Shown: positions 25,301-38,791, counted from the first letter of the stretch. The stretch: 64,000 nucleotides of DNA from Scatophagus argus (GCF_020382885.2 NC_058508.1:7060055-7124054); one strand, 5' to 3'. Notes: generated by a model from the sequence alone, not told the origin. Numbers and translations are program-made.

Positions 25301-25501
25301 CAGGCTGTAAACAAAACATGCATAACCCTTTGATGACTGTCAGACGCTGTATGATCGGTTAGTTTACTATCGGCCATTTTGCTTCTGTGTGAAGGTTTAG
25401 CCAGCATATGATTTCACGAAGCTGGTTGTTGATCAGAGAGGGGAGGAGGAGCAGGGCGCGTACCGACACCGTCCACCAGGGGGCGACTCATAACTGGAAC
25501 A

Positions 25502-25509
25502 TGACGTCA
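25502..25509. promoter_or_regulatory. CRE palindrome near the tnrc6b promoter
   Basis: A perfect TGACGTCA lies in the C+G-richer stretch just upstream of the tnrc6b first noncoding exon. It is the consensus for CREB/ATF dimers. Whether it is bound is inference. Confidence 0.5.
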
Positions 25510-25510
25510 T

Positions 25511-26183
25511 GCACGAGAGGCATAAATAAGTAAACAAGTGGGTCAAAATCTGTGATGTTACCAGCAAAACAGTTCGAGTTGCACTTTTAAAACTACAACT
25601 AGAACACAATGAGCCTTTTTACGTGTTTTTGCTATCAATTCCATGTATGAAAAATCACAAATTTCTATATTTTTAGAATTTGAATGTTAGGTAAAAGTAT
25701 TGTGGTAGTTTCAGGTAGTTTTGAAATTTTGCTCCAGAGGAAAAAGCATATTTGTCAGTTTCAGTGTGAGTACATAGTACATCCTGTGGTGGGAATTTAA
25801 AAAAAAAGCGTAGAATAGTTCAATGAGTACATTAAAAAATGTAAAATAAGTTTGTTTTTATATTGTTTCCTTAATCGGTCTAGTTACTGGGCTGTCATAG
25901 TTGAATTTAAATGAACAACAATTAGATCAGGTCTGTTATGTATTTGAGTACACAAGTAAAGTAAAAATCAATTATTTTATAATAATTTATTTTATTTTTT
26001 TTTACTGGTTACAAAAGAAAAAAAGATTTGGCAGTAAAAAACAAAACCATTTGGTCACAGTGAGCTAAGGCTTTTGTTGTACAATGTAGTGTAAACACAA
26101 ATGTAGCACTTACTGAGGTTCAGTGATAGACACAATACAGTTTACATCCTTGAGATTATGTGAGCAGAAAAAGAAAGACAGTC
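25511..26183. other. intergenic spacer tnrc6b/card10
   Basis: A/T-rich sequence between the tnrc6b promoter and the end of the card10 transcript, including oligo-T and oligo-A runs near 25980-26040. I see no gene or mobile element. Confidence 0.5.
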
Positions 26184-26189
26184 TTTATT
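26184..26189 (-). terminator. card10: candidate card10 polyadenylation signal
   Basis: AATAAA on the minus strand (tttatt on the plus), about 560 bases past the card10 stop codon. The intervening 26190-26751 would be the 3' untranslated region. Confidence 0.4.
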
Positions 26190-26751
26190 GTAAATATAAA
26201 ATGTGAATAAGCAGATTTGTACTCTCCACCACATCCCTGCTTACAAGGTACTACGATTCCCTTTACCCATTACCTTTGTCCCTCTTTTGTGTTCTCACAG
26301 CTTAACTTTCCATTCACATCATAACTGAAATAACCGACGTGGCACAAATGCTTTAAAAATGGGTACCTTTTGTGGTCATCTCAGAATATTTTGAGAGTAA
26401 ATTTATATAATAAAACTGTAAGTGTAGTAGGGTCTGTACTATGCACCTTCTTTGTGTGGCTCAAATCTGTTTCTCCAATTGTTGCCAGTCCAGCTTGTCT
26501 ATATAGCTGAGTCCTGTTTGCATGCATTTGCATGGACCCAATCTCACCTCCTCTGAGACTGAAAGGGGAAAGTAGGTCCAAAGCTGATCTTGGTCCACTT
26601 ACTAAGAATAGCGGGATGATCTAACACTAAATGTTAATCCTCTATAGAAACATGGCTATGGTTTGGTGCCTGCTGGCAATTGCCAGATTGTTTGTTCAAA
26701 GCCAGGAGAATCTCGTTTGCACTGTGGATATGTACGCTCTATATCTCGCTA

Positions 26752-29396
26752 CTACTGAAGCCTATCTAGTTCTACCCATGCTACTGCCCTCTGCTGGCTG
26801 TAGATGGCATTGCGTATGGCTGCCAGCAGCTCGTCAGTGCAGCTCCAGGTGCTGGGCTCCAGGGTGTAGTAGAGCAGGGGTAATGTCTCCAGCTGCAGCT
26901 CCTCAGCTTGGCACACCTCCTCCATTATGCTGTCCTCTCCACACCGTGGAAAAAACTTCCTGTTTCAAGTGATGCATCAAATTATAGAACAAAATGTTGG
27001 GTTCTTTCAAAAGACTTTTTGCACATTTGTAAGGTAAGAAAATACCACACCGTGTGAGTGATCTGAAGTGTATGGAAAACGTGGACAAGAAAGAGAGATG
27101 TGCTATTATGCTGCTGTGATCTGAAGTACACTGTAGCACTGAATTTACTGTACATACAAAGCAAGTGAATGTGCATATACCTCAGCTTCTTGTGCTTTTT
27201 GCTCTTAGGGCGGATGTGGATGACGATAGGGTAAATCCCCTGTCTTAACAAGCCCTCAACACTGGGCAGCCCCAACTCCAGCAGACAGTGCTTGTCCTGA
27301 GACAGATATAGACAAAAATTTGGATAATTTATGACAATGCATATTCATTATCATTACCATGTCCTCTGTTCCCATAAAATGTACAGGTGATACAGGTAAT
27401 AGTTGTGGTTGGTTCACCTACAATTACTGAGAAAAGTGCAGTGCAGTTCGCTAATAAGGAGGTGGAGGAGGAAAATGTCACCTGGAAAGAAAGACAACAA
27501 TGATGTGTTTTGTCATTACCTGGCTGATAACATCCTGTATTGATTGCAGCCGTATGCCAAGAGCCTGCTCTGGACTGCAGGAATCCAACAAGAACACTCT
27601 CTTGTCTTGTCTCTCTGAAGCCTGAATAGGCTCTGTAAACCACACGCAACAGAGCACGGAAAAGGAGACAGCGGTCCATCATTTGATGAGCAGTTAAAAA
27701 ATTACCTTTTTGTTCAGTTGCGTTTGAGGCATTATGTGTGCAATGAAGTGTGTTTGCTGTGTACATACCTGGAGGGCAGGTGTTGAACTTCAAACCAGAC
27801 TCTGCTGGTTGCAACAGCCTCTCTATGAGACCACGGGAGAGCAGAGATGGGGAGAAGATGACCGGCCGCTTTGTCTGAACCTGCACCGGCTGCACTACAC
27901 TGTACGGTATCAAGTGCTCCTCATGACCTGAGGGGACAGGCACACACAAACGTGTTCATATTCATGCAAAGAACTTGCATTTAAAAAGATTTATCATTCA
28001 GGTCTGTTGCATTCTTGTAACAATATGGCTGGATCTTACGTTTGCTGAGAGTGTAAAGGACCTGCTGTGTGGAACCAATCCCACGGCAACTAGGGTCTAC
28101 TGCCTTGACTAATCGTACACGTCCAGTTGGTTTCCTCAAGAACTACAGCAAAATCAAGGTAAAATAAACATCAGTCGATCTGTTTACTGTGGTTACCAGC
28201 TGTGTAATAGTTTAGTAAAGGTAAACTACTGAATTTGAATTTCCTGTTCATGTCATTATATGAGCTGTCTTACCACCTTCTTCTTTAAGTCCTTTTGCTC
28301 CAGGGCCATTTTTCGTAGCCTCACAAGTAACAACTGTTGGGCCCTAAGATAGAAAATAGTACAATCCAAGTTTTACATATATATACATAGTTCTGCACAT
28401 ACTACACGTGTAAACTATGTCTTTAAGAACTACTGTAAAAAAAATCCTCACTGGCCTGAATTAGTATCTGAATTAATTTAGCAGTAAAATGAAGGTCTGA
28501 TTGGCAAACCTGTTGTAGTTGGGCATTGTTCCTGCCTGCAGGGGCTTGGCTGTGTGTGGGTCCACCAGGGAACAGCGCCATTGGTATTTTCCATTGTACC
28601 GTGTGTCTGTGACATGTATAATGTCATCACAGGACACACCCAGAGAAGGTGGGTCACCGTGAGGCTCCATGTTGAGATTTACACGCACATAGAAGGAGTC
28701 AGCACCCATAAAATTAGGTGCCGAGAGCTGGGAGCACAGCTTGGAGTATGCTGAGACATGGATGAACGTGACATTAGGTGTGTCATGGGTAGAGGTTTCA
28801 GCAATACAGTGTTCCTGTTTTGTATTGACTTTTCTAAATCTCTGAAAAAATGAACTCACCCTCTGGGTTACTCTGGTGTTTGAGTGCTGAGAGCTCAGTC
28901 CACCATTGCAGAGAGAAGTGGGCTACCTCAGCAGTGCACTGGCTCAGCAGTACATTGCCCCCACCAAACAGAACCTTCTCCAGCTGGATAACATGAAGAA
29001 AAACAGCATGTTATATTCCAGGTTTACCTTCAGTTCTTCTTCTTATTTCTTCTTACATTTCATTTCATTTTTGCAGTCAAGGATCTTGCAAAAAAAATCA
29101 CACATCTCTTCATAAAATATATAAGCATTAGCTGAAGCAAACATTCGCCCTATGAAGCTTTTAAGGTATCACACACACACAACCTCACTCATGTTTTATT
29201 CACCATACAGACACACACCTCTAACAGCTCACTGCCCTCCTTTAGTCCAAATTGTTCAGCTGGGGAACCAGCTCTCACATGGCTGATAAAGATTCCTGTT
29301 CGGTTTCCTCCAACTATCGTAATATCATCAGCTAGACTGGCTCTTCTCTGCTTAGGTGAAGTGGGTGGGCTTGAAGACGGGGAGCGAGGGGGTATC
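26752..29396 (-). CDS. card10: card10 MAGUK module (PDZ-SH3-GUK)
   Basis: PDZ: exon 29219-29396 ([20 protein letters not shown], then [18 protein letters not shown]) and 28860-28983 ([20 protein letters not shown]). SH3: exon 28510-28750 ([35 protein letters not shown]). Hinge: 28274-28343, beginning [19 protein letters not shown]-like: exons 28040-28142 through 26752-26959 ([73 protein letters not shown]). As in the family, the GUK fold carries no evident nucleotide-binding loop and acts in protein binding. Confidence 0.9.
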
Positions 29397-32300
29397 CTGA
29401 AAGATGGCGAGGATGGTCAGCAATTGATAAGATTGGTGTGACGTGTATAATCAACAAAGATTCAGCAAAAGTATTTCAACTCCAAAAGCTCACTTTCTGT
29501 AGTTAAAAGCTCCTTAATGGGAGTCAGTTATTTACTGTACCTCTATTGTAGTATATCTGCTAGAAATTAATTTTTGGTTGCATATTGAGGCTCCCACAAA
29601 CAGTTTAAGATCATGCAGTTGCAAAAAACACGGTTAATGCACCAACATTCGCACCATACCCACATAAATAAATCCCCTAAAATGTTTTCTACTGTAGTTT
29701 ATAAGACAGGACCTCTCCAAGGTTGTACCTTGGAAGCCTGGGATGGAGTTGGTGTGAAGAGACTGCAGGCAGGTTGACAAGGTCGGGGGGGAAGAGATGA
29801 GAGTGCAGGGAGTTACAGGAATCCCACAAAGAAGTTTCACTGTGTTCACCTGAAAACACCAGAGAGCCTCATAACTTCCTCTCACAATGTAAAGAAACAC
29901 CAGGACTGGATTCAGCACATTATCTGGTCTGTTTTATTGTAATTTGATGCCAAATGGAACAATTAGTCAATCATTAACAATTTTTAGAAGTTAATTTGTT
30001 TTTTTTCTGCATGATTGATAAATAACAGAGGTTATTGAGTACCTGAGGGCTTTATTTGCAGAGAAGACTCTGACAGTTGTTCATGCAAAACTTGACAGAA
30101 TCAAATATACCTGTAATGTTATCATTCTCATCACTGCCCCAGGACTCCAAGTCAAACCTTTTCAGAGCAGAAAAAAAGGATAGTCAAATTAAATATAGGT
30201 GAACAAACATACTGAAAGCACTGGCATGTGGGGCCGATTAACTCACTCTATATTGAATCGTCGGTTGATGGAGTTCATACAGGGAGGAAAAGGAAATGTG
30301 GAGAGCCGATTTATTTCCTTTTCATTGTCTTCTGTCTGAGGGTAGAGAAGTATATAAAATCACACTGATTCTGACTCTTGTCTTTTTTTCTTTAGCTCCT
30401 GTTTGCTAATGAGCTTAGCTGTGATACTCACTGACAAAAGTAGATTCTCCTCTGAGTTGGAATGAGAATCTGTGAAGGAGCATAAAGTAAATAAAGCGCT
30501 TAAGTACAAGTATTTTCCTGTACAAATCAACTTCCAGGTGTCACTGCGTCCAACTTACCCTCAGAGTTTTCATTAGCTTGGCCTCTAGAGGGCGTCTGTG
30601 GCACAGAAAAGCACAGAGAAAACAGTATGACCTCATTTTGAGGTAGAGGTATTGTGCAGGTACTGACATGCTAAGAGTTGCATAAGAATGTACAATAGTG
30701 TCTCATACTCTAGACAATAAAAAGACCCTAGTCCAGGTGAAGAAATTTGCTTGGCAGTTCAAAAGCTGCATTCCTTGCAAATAACAACGGGAGAAGGCAT
30801 GTTGTTCTCTTCATGTTGTTCTCTTCAGAACCTTGGAAATGATCCCTTAAGAAGAGCTTACACTACATAAACAGGTAGCTTCAACTCCATGTTGGACCAC
30901 AGAGCAACATTTCAACAATAAGGACCTCTGATTGAAATCAGAGATGTGTTGATTCCGTGATTCCACTGTTGGTGTGAATACAAGTAACAGTTGGACACCA
31001 GTCCTGACCTTTCGCAGAAGCAGACGGGAACTATTGGCCTGGGCTCTCAGGTCCAGTCCAAGGGAACAGCAGGGGCCGTAGCACTGGTCCTCACTGCACA
31101 GGGACAGGTGGGACTAGGGAGACACAGGGGACGATATATATATTGTTTCAGCGGAAAGACAGTGCTGTGCTTCTAGCTTACGACTGTATATTGCTGTGTG
31201 GTTTACGTACACAGTGCAGACAGGGGCTGCTCTGGTCCATCTGCTCCCGGCTCCTCTCCCTCTCTCTCTCCAGCTCCCTTTGCTGCTGCTCCAGGTTGGC
31301 CTGCAGCTCTGCAATGCGTTTACGTAGACGGTTCTTATCCAGCAGACAGTCTGTGTACTCCAACTGCAGGCTGTCGCGACTATGGAGAGCCTGGTACGAA
31401 AGAAAAAAGATGTCTGCATGGTATTAAAACTTGGGGAAATTAAACTCGCACCAGGCTGAATAGAAAGTCAACTGCAACACAACTATGGTGCTTTAATGCA
31501 CTCTAAAAGACGGTCAGAAGCTGTGCTGGGCCCGACTACACATGTGAGGCATGAGTCCAGGCTGGATACAGACACTGACCTGGTCCCTCTCCTTTTCTAG
31601 TTCCATGATCTGGTTGAAATAGGACACACTTCTCTTCTGCTCAGTCTCCCAGTCCAGCTGGAGAGTTCTCACCTTCAGCTGTAGCTGCTCACACTGCAAC
31701 TCCAGCTGCAAACATGGGTCAGCGTTACAATCTCTGCAACAACTGATTTAGGTTAAATATCTAATCTTCACGATCATTTGTGACATCTGCTCACCTTGTC
31801 CCTGTGCTCCTCAGTGCTCTGTAGCTCCCCTTCTAATCTGCTAATGATATCACAGAGCTCCTGCCTCTGTTCTGCAGACTCCCTGCGGTCCTGCTGCAGG
31901 ATATCCATCAGAGCCTCAGGTACACAACAGAGAGAAAACTTTGAGATCATAAAACACTGCACCTTTGGAGACATCACTTGAAAAATGCCACAAAATCTTT
32001 AGCTGGAGAGACAAAGGTACTGTGGCTGATTCTGACACAAAAAAGAGTTTTAAAAGTACTTACAGATGATAAACATTGTAGGTTTAAAAACTTACTATGA
32101 CTCCAGTGGCAGGAACTGAGTCCCGCATCTGAGTTCCTTTACTCTCAGCTTTCTGAACCTCTATACGATGCACCGGCTTTTCTGGTAAAGCAGGTGGGCG
32201 ACCATTTACTCCATTAGAGAGCAAACTGTTTCTTTTTGCTGGTGTAGCATTCCCTGGAGTACCGAGTTTCTCTGTCCCTGTCAGTCTGGACCTTAGCTCC

Positions 32301-35300
32301 TCTATCTGTATGGAGAACAAGCAAAGCAGCCATAAAGACATATCCTGATATTTCAAATTATAGGCTTTACTTTTCATCATACATTAAGTGTACCTATATT
32401 AATACGGATTATGTATGTTAAAAGGACCATAGTTGAAATAATAATAACAACAATGATCATATGAAAAAAAAAATAACCACAAATATTTTTTCACAGCCAA
32501 GTGTTTTGCACCTCAGTGGTCTGGTCGACATGTTGGGACAGGGTACAGTCTAAATAAAAGTGAGGCTGGTAACATCTACACAGTTGGTTTGAAATGCTCA
32601 CTGTTCTATGTCGCAGGTGTGTGCCAGCTGAAGTGGCTTTACCTGAACTGTCTTATTTGCTGCTTCATTATTCTGTTAAAATGAAAAATGCATTGTTCTT
32701 GCCAAATCTTACATAAAAAATAGCTCTCTTGTTTTGGAAACATACTGTATCACTGGCAAACTGACCTTGTGTTAAACAACCATTTCTGACTCTCACAGAG
32801 AGAGCTGTGAGAGCTCTCTCTGTGAGAGACTAAAACATCTCCTTGAAGTTTAGAGCAACAGGAGACAGGAGATAATTTTGCGGGACTCTTGACAAGAAGA
32901 TTGCTATTATTGTCTGCAGCCACTACACAGCTGCTTTTGCAGTCAGGATTAGCTGAGGAATGTGGTGGTGGAAAGGGAATGACTCATCCTCTCACTTCAC
33001 TCAGGGGGGCTCCAACTGATTCACAGGAATTTCTCGGTAAAAGATGGTGGTTGTATTCGACAACTTCTATGAATCAATATCTGTAAGTTCAATGAGTTTA
33101 AAAACCAGGCTGTGGTGAAAAAACATATATGCTTTTTACCATTCTAATTAAATTAAGTTTATACTTAATATTAAAACATTATGTTATTTACGTGTACCAT
33201 GTGCAGTTTTCTGTTGTTCCCAACTGACCCACCTGCCTCAGTAGTTCTCTCTCACGGGTGGAGGCCTTGCCTTGTTCCTCCAGGGCCCTGGAGTACTTCA
33301 CAGCCTGCTCCAGATGTCTGTCCTTCAGCTTGCCCAGCTCTCGACTGGCTGACTCCCAGTCCTGACGCAGCCTTGGGATCATTTTTGTGCAACATAAGGT
33401 AAGCAACGTGTTTTCTGTGATTTACATTAAAGCTATTCAATTATGAATTCACTAGTAGTTTTAATTCATCCACTGAAGCCTCAAGAGAAAATATTATCTT
33501 AAAGTTGCCCTCTAGTCAAAAACAGGTTTTTTCCTACAATTGAACATTTGGGCTTCACTGTGTAGACTGATGTATGCGCAGCGTCTGACAACAGAAGGCT
33601 GTTTTCACATTCACGACTGAAAGTATAAATTTTCCTCAGTTGTGAACTGAAAATCCAATTTTAAGGGACAAGATTTGTGAGATCACAAATAATTTGGAAT
33701 CCAATCCTGGTCCATCATTCAGCAGATACAAGTGGGATGTGGAAACCTGAAGCCTCCAGAGCACACACACTGAGAATGGGCTTTTGGTATACCTTGATAC
33801 ATGTATGGAATAAATCTTTAGATCAACAGAAACATAATGTTAGCAATAGTATGTTTTGCCCCCCTATCCCTTTAGTATCGCTTTGTATAAAACAATCATA
33901 GACCAGCTGACACAAGTGTTTCTGTGAATAGATTTTACAATTGGATGTTTAAGTTCAAATCTTTAAAATGTTACACCTTCCTCTCACTATCCTTTGGAAG
34001 ATAACAACAAAAGAAATTATTTAGCTCAACTGTCGGCAAAAGTTTCTTCCATGACTCATTGCTTTCCTATAAATTCAGTGAATATTAGTCTCTGAGAGAC
34101 TGATTTACTTTTCACAGCCTGACAACAGAAAAGCAAGATACAAACTGACAGGAACCAGCTAAAATACATAAGTGAGCCAAACCTCTCTAGCTGCAGTCTG
34201 TCGTGACGTAACTCTTGAGCTTTACGCTCCGCACGACTGCGTTCTTCCTCTGCCATCCGACAGCGCTGAGACAGCCGTCGCTCACACATACGGCTGTTTC
34301 GAAGCTGCTCCCTCAGTTTGCGCACCTCCAGAAGCAGAAACTGGGTCAAACCTTCTGGACCCTCCTCATCTGGGGAATGGAGGCAGGTTATAAGTAATGG
34401 GGAACTATGCATAGTCTTGTATAGTTTCTGTGCTGTGTGTATAGTCTGCACAGTCCTTGTGCACTATGTATAGTCCTGCACATTATGTATAGTCTTGCAT
34501 CGCTTTAAACGATGTACAGTGTATATTTAAGTGTAGCACCTGGTCCCTGAAAGTCTGAATGTCTTATCTCTTTGTGCGTTTGCTATGCAATGGATAACAC
34601 AGTCGTCCATCTAGATGTCCAGCCAACCCAGTCTCAAGACAACACCCTTAAGTACTAAACTTTGCATCTTCGCTGTAGTGTCTAAAAACAAAACCATTAA
34701 AAGTGTTGGAGTTAGCGTTTCTAGTCAAATCAAATCATTAAATGCATTCACCGGAATACCCAAAGAGATAAACAATTTGAGGACCTGGGAGGTTTAATTC
34801 AACTCTGTGACGTGTGAGATCACACCACACCAATTCTCAACATGCAGAATAATCCCAGTTTACCCAGTATGAGGGAGCATCGCTGTGTGGGCTGTTGTCC
34901 AGTCAGCTGTGTGTACTGGTCTGGGTGGTAAAACTCCAGTGATTCCATAAAAGCTTGAAGACCTCGCTGGCCTTGACCACGCAAAATATCCAGCAAACGA
35001 CCTGTTTAAACAAAAAGGAAAAAGAAAGTCTAAAATACTTTAACCACGCATCTTCAACAAGGACAATGTTGAGGACAAAAAAAGAAAAAACTAACGCAAG
35101 CTCATATCTGTATTTTTGTACTGTAACCTCTAAGTATAAAAATGCAACCTCTTTGATGTAGGTTTCATTTATGCCTGTGGTTACATACTGTAGATATTTC
35201 AAACATGAACATGATGAATGAACTGACTGGCAATGAAACAGCAGTGATATGAGCGCTGGGTGCTCAGGTGCTTGTCTTCAACCCTTTCACATTCCTTACA

Positions 35301-38300
35301 CTCCTCTTTACTCAGTGATGTCTTACTCATCTTACTCTCTCCTTAGTTCATGCCTGTTACACTCACCACAGCATTTGTCTTTACTCTCTGACAACCTGTC
35401 GCACACACAACGTTTTTTCTTTGGTGGTTTTACAAAAGAACCACACAGCATATACTGTGGTTTCCCTACAGTATTGCTACCCATTTTCAAAGCACCTCGT
35501 AAAATTGTAGGTTTCTTTCTTGTCTTCCAGGCAACCATTCGTACTAGTTTCATGAAGACAATATTGCATGTTCACATGATGTTCTGCACCATTAAAAGTA
35601 TGTTAACTGCAACATAACCATGGATGTAGAGACAGCTCTGGATTGCTTTGATAATGAAGAAAGTTATTCTCTAATAATTCTCACTTAAGTTATTAAGCTA
35701 TAAATAAGGCTGTTTTTGATATGATTTCTAAGAAGATTTGTTGAGATTTATTCACAAAGGGCAACACAGCTCTTGCTACTTTTACAAAGTGTATGTGAAT
35801 CAGATTTGACTGAGTTATGGCTCTGAAAAGCACCTTATTTGTCTCCATGAGCCACTGCTGCTGCAACTGTACAATAACCAGCCTGTCCCTTTCAGTATTG
35901 CACTTCACAGTATCTTCACAAGTTTAAGTTAATTTTCATTCTACTTGATGTAGTTGATGGTTAACATACTGTATACAGAAACAGCAACATGGTCTTATAT
36001 ATAATGTCACATAATGATGGGTGAAATAATTAAACATTCGGATAAGCATTTTGCTTTCATGTTCAGTTTATCTGGTTGGCTGTCGCTATGTTGATTTAGT
36101 TTGCAAATAAAATGTTCCTCCTCTTACCGGCTTTGCTGATGCGCAGTGGGTACTGTGTGGAGTTGAGCACCTCATCCTCATCCTGTTCATCGATGACCTT
36201 GCACTGGCGCAGGTACGGGGTGAGTTTGGCCGGGTTGAGGATGCGTGTGAGCTTGTGCCGTACCCCCTCCACACGATCCCAAAGCTCCTCACAGCGCTCC
36301 TCTGACCAGGGGGGTGAAGATCGCGCCTCCTCCTGAGCTGTGTCCTCCTCCTCTGCCCAAACTGTGACACCTGCAAGAGATCGAAAATGTACAGGCAGTT
36401 TAGGAAGTCTGCATACTTAACTGACAGAGACAAGATTTCATAAAAGATAAAAATAATAATCTTGCAATAATTAAGTCACTCGAGAAATGCTTTGATCCTT
36501 TGCTATTTTGGACCATGTCTGTTAAACACAACATGTCTAATGTCCAGTCCTAGACAAAATATTTTTTCCCATGGCGAATTCCAGCAGTTTGTTTTTGTCT
36601 AACTACGCTTATCTGTGTCTCTGCAACTCTCAGCCATCAAAAGTGGGTCACTACAGTATGTTAGTGCGATGATTTCTAAACCCTCTCAATCTGATAAAAA
36701 GATAAGACATCAAAAGCAAACATACATATGAGGAACCTTTGTAAAACATTTAAAATTCCTCCAAAGTTACCTTAAATAAAACTGATGGTGATCCTCTGTG
36801 TCCATCACTGAATTTCTATATAACATTCATTCTTTAAGATGCATAAAGGATTACTGAGCCTATCTGTTGCATAGCGAAGGAATGGGAAATGAGATTACTG
36901 GAAATCCAGCGAGGAGTGCTCAAGGGGATTTACTCCCCACAAAAGAAAAGGCTGACAGATGAACATTTAGCTTGAAGCCATTTAAAAAGCTACAGATGAA
37001 GAGATTATTAGACTATTAGATGAAAGCCAATAAATGTTTGCATCATCAGGAAAGAACTCGTTAAGTAGTTACAGTGTGAGATAATGTGACAGAAGCAGTG
37101 GTTTATATACATATTTAGTTTCTCAAGAGCAAAAGTCTGCTCTTATGAGGGTCATAAACCATTGTGGGGAGGACACTTTGTGGGTCAGTGTCTCAGAACG
37201 TAGGAATGAAAATACTGGCGTGACTCATATCGCACACCTAAAAACACACCAGAGCCCCACAGACAAAAGCCTTCTCGGCCCCATTCACTTCACAATGGAG
37301 GAAACAAGGAGAGAAAGTGAGTAAACATGCAGAGCAGTTACATATATAATAACATGTGTGACTGTGAGCTATTTTCTAAAGTATCTACACGTAACAAGTA
37401 AGATAAAGTGGTTGACTGAGTTATCGCTGATGCAAGGGTTGGAAAAGCTTTCCAAATCCTGTGAGAGATTGCTGAACGAGGTGTTGATATGCAAGCAAAA
37501 TATCACGTGTCCTTTACTATTAGTTTAACAAATGCACTGAGCCCATTACAATCACAGAGAGCTCCCTGTTCTCATCTCTGAAATGCAACACTGTATACAT
37601 TTTATCTCATTTTCTAATGCTTTTCATCCTAAGAAAGAAATGTAAAAACTCTCTTTCCAGGTTCTGATAACTTCTGATGTCCATTTGTCGTACATTATAC
37701 ACTGTATGGAATAAATTACTTGAAGTTACATTCTAGAAGCAATTTAAGGATTAATCTTAAGCCCATGCATTAGACCCTTTCAGTATTTATCCCCAGTGTC
37801 TTAGTGTTCTTATCCAAGTTATTTACTCATAATGAGAGTGAAGTGTCTGCTGCTTTGTGCAGCTGATCTGACCTATTTGAGCTAACAGGCAGGCTGAGAC
37901 AGGTCTGGATGCTCTGGAATCTCTGTCATTACCCATAAACAGTCTATTGAGACACTGTTCTCATGTGATTACCACCAAACTCCTCCTCCTTACACTCAAA
38001 ATAGTAGAAAATACACACCCAAATTGAAATGCAATGCTGTATCTACCACTAACTTCCCTTAAAAAATGACAGATTACACCCAGTTAGGTGAGGTTCACTG
38101 AAAACGGTAAAAAAGAAAAAAAACCCACATAAAACCTGCTTAATTAATCTGCTTGAAAATCAATAATAAACAAATAATGACACAAAACACAAAATTACAT
38201 GATCTATTCAAGTAAGAAGATGTAGGGACAAAATCATTCCTTATCTCTCTCTCTCTCTCTTTTATTCTATGTGAACGTTTGCGAATAAATATGAGATTAT

Positions 38301-38791
38301 AATAATATTTTATATTTGATCTGAATGAGAATATATTGTTAGTTTATGGAGATTAAAATGATTGTGTTAACTGTATTGAGAAAAAAGTTTTTGTTTTGTA
38401 GAAATGTGTCATCGCGAAATTGATGCAAAAAAGTGATGGTAACTTGAACCATTAGTTCAAGTCCCGTAAAGTTTCAGTGGATGCTCAGTGGATTCCTGCT
38501 CCACAGTGGCCACAGAGATACACATGATGTGGTAGATTATTGTATGAAATGGAAGAACTAAAAACGCATAATTTTGCTGACACAAACCGGAACCCGGACC
38601 TGAGAACCTTATCGCTGATAATATACCGATAATTTGCTGTAACCCTTCTGCCATTCATCACGTAACCACATGGTGATTGTGACAACTCATTTCCCAGAGA
38701 TATTCAAGCGAATATGACCATAATATATAAATAGATGTAGATAAAGTGCAAACATCGCCATACTGAGTGTTGATGCCGACTTACCACTCAT
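26752..38791 (-). CDS. card10: caspase recruitment domain protein 10 (CARMA3)
   Basis: CARD-MAGUK scaffold at the membrane that assembles with BCL10 and MALT1 to activate NF-kB downstream of G-protein-coupled and growth-factor receptors. Exons: 38785-38791, 36128-36370, 34864-35001, 34183-34369, 33233-33371, 32096-32305, 31795-31914, 31580-31705, 31211-31390, 31009-31113, 30559-30595, 30432-30469, 30247-30335, 30111-30157, 29729-29849, 29219-29396, 28860-28983, 28510-28750, 28274-28343, 28040-28142, 27769-27927, 27520-27614, 27181-27296, 26752-26959. They total 1026 codons plus stop, all junctions in frame; human CARD10 is about 1030. Domains: CARD (residues 30-120), coiled coil (130-450), linker, PDZ (about 610-695), SH3 (700-780), GUK-like (830-1026). 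The block [15 protein letters not shown] and the head-to-head cdc42ep1 neighbour favour CARD10 over CARD11 and CARD14. Confidence 0.95.
31211..34369 (-). CDS. card10: card10 coiled-coil exons
   Basis: Exons 34183-34369, 33233-33371, 32096-32305, 31795-31914, 31580-31705 and 31211-31390 encode long heptad-rich helices dense in E, R, Q and L, such as [38 protein letters not shown] and [21 protein letters not shown] non-helical insert rich in P, N and G in exon 32096-32305 ([20 protein letters not shown]) interrupts the coil. The intron at 33372-34182 contains no recognisable gene. Confidence 0.88.
32791..32827. repeat. short perfect inverted repeat in card10 intron
   Basis: Sixteen-base arms TCTCACAGAGAGAGCT (32791-32806) and their exact complement (32812-32827), separated by GTGAG. 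It could form a stem in RNA or a cruciform in DNA; no function is evident. Confidence 0.8.
34407..34502. repeat. degenerate short tandem repeat
   Basis: Several imperfect copies of a unit like TATGTATAGTCCTGCAC lie in a card10 intron. They look like minisatellite-type slippage products. Confidence 0.55.
34864..36370 (-). CDS. card10: card10 CARD-encoding exons
   Basis: Exon 36128-36370 encodes an acidic lead and the CARD start, including [40 protein letters not shown] and YPLRISKAG. Exon 34864-35001 continues with [20 protein letters not shown] and [17 protein letters not shown]. This domain nucleates BCL10 filaments. Exon 34183-34369 then begins the latch/coiled-coil region with [20 protein letters not shown]. 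Confidence 0.93.
36371..38784 (-). other. card10: card10 first intron
   Basis: A 2.4-kb intron between the 7-base first coding segment and the CARD exon. It is A/T-rich with a short (TC)n run near 38242-38262. No gene, conserved reading frame or mobile element was recognised. Confidence 0.6.

Noticed and set aside
784-38791. Assignment to the 17q25-type paralogues (csnk1d, tnrc6c, card14)
   Set aside because: CSNK1E-specific residues ([22 protein letters not shown]), the TNRC6B-type REVPPRF segment and tail, and the CARD10/CDC42EP1 head-to-head pair all favour the 22q13-type set.
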